Positions 59,895 through 64,000 of a stretch of 64,000 bases of DNA are shown here, piece by piece (within the stretch, counting starts at the first letter, position 1; every line of letters begins with the position of its first letter). The stretch is from Porites lobata (taxonomy: Eukaryota > Cnidaria > Anthozoa > Scleractinia > Poritidae): contig CALNXK010000034.1 of assembly GCA_942486035.1 (NCBI GenBank), positions 519,001-583,000 of the forward strand, in the 5' to 3' direction. The notes beneath the pieces were generated by a model. It had not been told where the DNA came from and searched no databases. It saw only the letters and a list, made by a program, of their open reading frames with translations. The position numbers and the translations under genes were made by a program.

Positions 59895-60475
59895 ACTGGG
59901 TTACTTTTATTAAAGGAGGTTAAGCCCAATCGCGATCGCAAAATGAATAACACTTCCAACATTTGATAACTTGTTTCCGTCGTCACTACGAAAACTCGTT
60001 GTAGAATCAGATGATGACGGCAATTGCGTTTTAAAAGATTCGACGACGCTACGGCAAGGAGAACGTCTAAAAAAAAAACAATAGGTAAGCAATAAGCAAA
60101 ACAACAACTTTCGCTTTTTTTGTACATTTCTTTGCCGTTTTTTCACGATTACGACGTGGAAATGCCTAATTTCGTGTTTTATGGAGAACGTAAACAAGCA
60201 ACGACGAATTTTCATTTCGCTCCCTGAACCTGAACATGGTCCTTTAAAATACAAATTCAGGAGGTTTCGCGTACATTTGACAAAGCAAGTAAGTAGGGAT
60301 AATCGCGATAAAGAGACTGAAAGCACGCAAATTCACTTTTTAAGCGACGTCCTCGTTGCTGTTGTGTCGTTGGAAATAAATTTCCCTAATGACGCTGAGC
60401 TACGCGCATCCACCACTGAGTATTAAGAAAGTCTCGTCATAGTAGTTGTCCTCATCTTAGAATCTAAAGGTCTCT
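59895..60475. repeat. Dispersed repeat abutting the peroxidase start codon
   Basis: It begins ggttacttttattaaagga then ggttaagccc..gatcgcaaa and ends gtcctcatcttagaatctaa then aggtctct, both blocks shared with 25620-25850. The interior includes acggcaaggagaacgtc and aacaataggtaagc. Confidence 0.5.
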
Positions 60476-63424
60476 ATGGTGTGTCGCTTACAGATGATGT
60501 TGGTGATGCTGGTGGTAGCAGTTGGTCTGATGTTGACAAAGTCATGCTCAGCGTTCTCTGTTCCTCTTGTAACGCCGTCACCGTTGGACGCTTGTGGAAG
60601 TATTGTATCGCAAGTCAATTGTTCAAGTATTCCATCGGAATATAGACACATCACGGGTGCCTGTAACAATCTAAATTATCCATCATGGGGTGCAGCAATG
60701 ACTCCATTCAGGAGACTGATACCCAAGAGAGAGGTAAGATACAATTGTTTGATAATCAAGAAAACATGAATAATGGCTGTCAGCAGCCCATAACCCGGAG
60801 CGAGAGAGCAGCTCGCATACTAGGCCTGTGCAGCTGCGTTTTCACCGACTGGTTTAATTTTAGATACCAGTCTAGAGCATTTTTTTCCTCAAAAGTGGAG
60901 TCTCCACTCCGTCTATGAGTGTGATCGAAGTATAAAATATCAAAAAGGAAAACTATAAAACGTGTTTAAAAGGTCAAAGATACCATTTTTCGGTCTTTAG
61001 GGTTTTTGACTGGTTTGTGGGACTCTTAATGCGTGCCAAAAATGTTCTAAAAATGAACTGGTTGGTGAAGTCGCTTGCTCCGGGTTATTATGAGGTCCTA
61101 TGGCTTTGTGCTATCCTTTGTATAGAAGATTTTTACGGTACCTTTTACTCATGCCCGGGCGCCACGCTAAACCGTGTTTAAAACAGTAATAGGTTTGTGT
61201 CCACTTGGGCAGAAAGAGCCGGGTTGTTGAAGGGAGGGTTGGGGCCTAGTCTGCTACACAGCCGTTTTTAGTGTCATCACGCAACGCTCACACTAAAAAT
61301 GGCTGTGTAGCAGACTAGTTGGGGCCAGGAGAGTTACAAATCCCATTCCGACCCAAGCCCAAATCGAGTCGGATCGAGTCGTTCTGGTCGTCTAGTCGTT
61401 CTTCTACGGCTTTGATAAATGATTTCATAGATTTGCAAATGCTTAGCACGCCTTGTGCCATTTTCTTCCAGGTTAATATGAATGGGCTCCCAAACGCAAG
61501 ATCAGTCAGCAGAGAGCTGTTTCCCCAGAATGCACCACCATCTAATCCGGCAGAGGAGTCCCCAGAATCTACTTCGCTTACTGACATGGCAGCCGTGTTT
61601 GGCCAGTTCGTAACTCATGATATGACACTGACGTGGCACAAACCAAGTTCTTCCAATTGCCACGACTGCTTTAACCCTGGTACAGAATGCTTCGGAATTG
61701 ACGTGACGAGTGACGTTATTTTCAGTGCAATAAAGTGCATTCAAATGAAACGCGCAACAAGATGCATAACCGCAAAAGACAACGAAGGAGAGCAAGTTAA
61801 TATAGCCACGACCTTCATAGACGCTTCGCATATTTACGGCAACAACGATGATGAAGTCAGAATAGCTCGCGCCGAAGATCTGCTAGGTGAACTTTGGCAG
61901 GCTGAAAACAATCTTTTGCCACCAGCGCACGACAAAAAGCCTTTCTGTCGCTCACCAAATCCTGGTGCTATGCCATGCTTTTATACAGGCGACTTTCGGC
62001 GAAATAACGTCAGTCCAGGTAAAGTTTACTACCCAGCCAGCTGTATGTGTCTAAATTTCCAGCAAGTCTTATTTAGTCTGAAGGCAAGTGTTTGACCTAT
62101 AAAGAACTAAATGTAACGGCTATATATCAGTCGCTATATACTAAACCTTTTCCAAACTACTACCGACAAAATCGGAAACCGAAGAGCATGTCCCATCACA
62201 AATTTCAAAATGGCGATGCGAGATTGGTAGAGTTCATTAGCGCTGTTCAATAAACGACGAGTCTGGGTTCGTGGGGCCCACTATGACCATCTTAGCTTTA
62301 ATTAACATGCTTCATCTCTCTTAGTTTTAATGAGTTATTTGACCAGTGATGGTAAGTCACTGGCCTAGTCTTATTCATTCCTTGTCTCTTCGACGGGGAT
62401 ATAAAAGAAAACACACTACTCATTGTAATCTGTGAACGAGAACTTAGTACGCAGGTAATATAAGTTACAGTAAAACGGGCGACAAAAGCGTCCAAACATT
62501 GCTTGTTTTAAAGCAATGTTGCTGCAAAACGTTCAAACCTTTTAAAACAAATCATGTTGCGAGAATATTACCAAACAAATTCAAACCTGTCTCGCAAAAA
62601 CAAAACACATCAGGTTGTTGCATTCTATAGACCGCAAACCAAGAGACTGAGGGCTGAATACCCTGCCTTCTGATTGGATAACTGAAATTACGCGGAAGTC
62701 ACGCCATACATGGTATTTACGTCACTTGCTGTAAAGCAAGTTCTCCTCGGGCCGATAAAACGCGCAACAAACGCAGGTTTTGTTGCAAAAAGAACTACTC
62801 TCTACTTTCTGCAACAACTTTTCGTAATCGGCAACAATCTGATTTGTTGCTAGACAGTTTGATTCCAGTTAGTGGTAAGACGTGCAACATCGCTTTTCAA
62901 CTCGTTTTGCTGCAAGTGTCGCAAGACAATTTGCACATTTTATGTTGTTCGTTTTACTGTACCGTTAGTCTCCAGCGCCTCCTGGCCTGCCTTTCATCGG
63001 TCTATTTATATGGAACCCATTCCCGCAGAAGACCTGGCCTCGAGTAAAAGACCATTCTCCATTAGGCAAAACATGATGCTTTGTATTCTGAAATAATGTT
63101 CGTTTTAATTTCATCTGATAAAAAGAATCCTTATTAGACTTATGCAGTTTATTGCAAGCGACTTTAGTTACATGGAGTCGATTTGTGACACTGCAACGTT
63201 TCTATAAAGAAATCTCAATGTATAATTGCCATTCTCTTGTAGCCTTGAATGTCCTTCATACTATCTGGGTACGAGAACATAATAGGATCGCCAGGAAGTT
63301 AAAGGAAATAAACACGGGATGGAACGGAGAGAAAGTCTTCCAAGAAACGCGAAAAATCATCGGTGCTATGATGCAGCACATTACTTACAACGAGTATCTG
63401 CCAGCCCTCTTGAGTGAAGAAGTG
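60476..63424 (+). CDS. Secreted animal haem peroxidase (peroxidasin-like), 5' part
   Basis: Three exons, 60476-60733, 61472-62018 and 63243-63424, give the first 329 residues; the rest lies beyond the window. Junctions are phase 0 and then after the first base of a codon, GT-AG. Residues 1-26 form a hydrophobic signal peptide. Family landmarks: CNNLNYPSWGAAMTPFRRL near 64-81; FGQFVTHDMTLT with Gln131, distal His135 and Asp136, the haem-linking acid in mammalian members; FIDASHIYGNNDDE in the calcium/haem-pocket region; and HTIWVREHNRIARKLKEIN with the catalytic arginine. The proximal histidine should be in a later exon. No leucine-rich or Ig domain precedes the catalytic domain, so it is closer to chorion/ovoperoxidase or myeloperoxidase-type enzymes than full peroxidasin. 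It should use H2O2 to oxidise halides or tyrosines outside the cell. The start may instead be ATG 60494 after an acceptor-like cttacag. Confidence 0.92.
61246..61318. repeat. 73-bp foldback element in peroxidase intron 1
   Basis: Twenty-nine-base arms (ctagtctgctacacagccgt..) with one mismatch flank a loop containing cacgcaacgctc. Its arm matches 7756-7793 and its loop matches 47545-47619. Confidence 0.85.
62467..62960. mobile_element. MITE in peroxidase intron 2
   Basis: The left end acagtaaaacgggcgacaaa and right end (complement acagtaaaacgaacaacata) are inverted repeats, and inner parts repeat gttgctgcaaaacg on both strands. No target duplication was resolved. Confidence 0.75.
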
Positions 63425-63793
63425 GTCAGTATGCTTATTGCATTGCTTGATATTTTTCATAGAGGCCCCATTCACGAAGAAGAAGGTAGGGAGGCAGGGG
63501 TCTAAACCTCCCGCCTCTTGTAATTCTTTTAAAGGCCTTGCATTTCCAGTTCCGGCCCCTTCTTTCCTGGATTTCTCCCTTTAGCCCCTTTTCGAGTGCA
63601 AAATATAAAGCATTGTTGAGTACTTTCCCCCTTTTTATCCGGCTTCTCGCCCTTTTAGTAGTACCACCTCCTGCCCTTTCCTCTCCCGTCTCTCGTACAC
63701 CTGCAGTGCACCGTGCACCATAAATGGGGACTGGGGGAAGGGGGAATAGTGAGAAAATTAAAGCGCCCTCTTCTTTCGACGCCTGCCACACAG
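63425..63793. other. Peroxidase intron 3, no exon found
   Basis: The intron starts at the donor gtcagt. It is C/T-rich (ctttcc, cccctttt runs) and looks like repeat-derived sequence. I found no further peroxidase exon before the window ends. Confidence 0.5.
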
Positions 63794-63988
63794 TAGCCTG
63801 GGTACCAGTGGTTTATTCTCGCGTGCGGCGATTGAGTTGCGCGGAGATGATTTGGGGTTGGCCGCAGGCCGATACTTCTTCGATCGAAGCTACGAGCGGT
63901 ACGGCCGCTGTTCGCGAGGGTTACACTATTAATTAAGACTTCACTCCAACCGGAAACCGCGCATGAAAAATGTCTGGCATCCAGGGTA
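63794..63988. mobile_element. accctggg-family MITE at the window end
   Basis: Left end tagcctgggtaccagtgg and right end tctggcatccagggta are inverted repeats. Inner parts (tctcgcgtgcgg, ccgcgcatga) also pair. Related to 8066-8200 and 30294-30458. Confidence 0.65.
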
Positions 63989-64000
63989 CTCAGACAGGCC

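Overview
The window looks like nuclear DNA of a cnidarian, most likely a stony coral. It is AT-rich and gene-sparse, its genes have short conserved exons with GT-AG introns, and introns and intergenic DNA are packed with short inverted-repeat elements (MITEs), tRNA-derived SINEs and palindromes. The species call is inference from gene content and repeat style; no organelle, bacterial or viral block was seen.

Layout. (1) 1-3.2 kb, + strand: 3' exons of an unrecognised gene, with MITEs on both sides. (2) 3.5-12 kb: repeats, including two elements with clear target-site duplications. (3) 12.1-13.3 kb, - strand: a MYC proto-oncoprotein homologue with Myc boxes I and II and a bHLH-zipper. (4) 13.4-28.7 kb: mostly unassigned DNA with scattered repeats. 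(5) 28.8-39.4 kb, - strand: a complete twelve-coding-exon CYRI (FAM49) gene, a Rac1-binding regulator of actin. (6) 42.9-46.4 kb, + strand: a complete three-exon BPHL-type serine hydrolase whose introns are largely MITEs, one nested in another. (7) 47.1-49.4 kb, - strand: a two-exon rhodopsin-family receptor whose intron lies at the end of TM6, as in prostanoid receptors. (8) 49.4-57.8 kb: no gene recognised. (9) 57.9-59.8 kb: a 1.94-kb transposon with ~630-bp terminal inverted repeats and the first 26 codons of a PIF1-like helicase. (10) 60.5-63.4 kb, + strand: the 5' part of a secreted animal haem peroxidase that runs off the window.

The genes are independent single loci, not a pathway or operon: a transcription factor, an actin regulator, a mitochondrial-type esterase, a receptor and a peroxidase. 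What links the window is transposon load. Almost every long intron carries at least one inverted-repeat element, one sits about 40 bp from a splice acceptor, and the peroxidase start codon abuts a dispersed repeat. Gene models were assembled by hand from splice signals, intron phase and family knowledge, without alignment or transcript data. The most interesting items are the long-TIR helicase element, the prostanoid-like receptor and the small palindrome family with a conserved loop.
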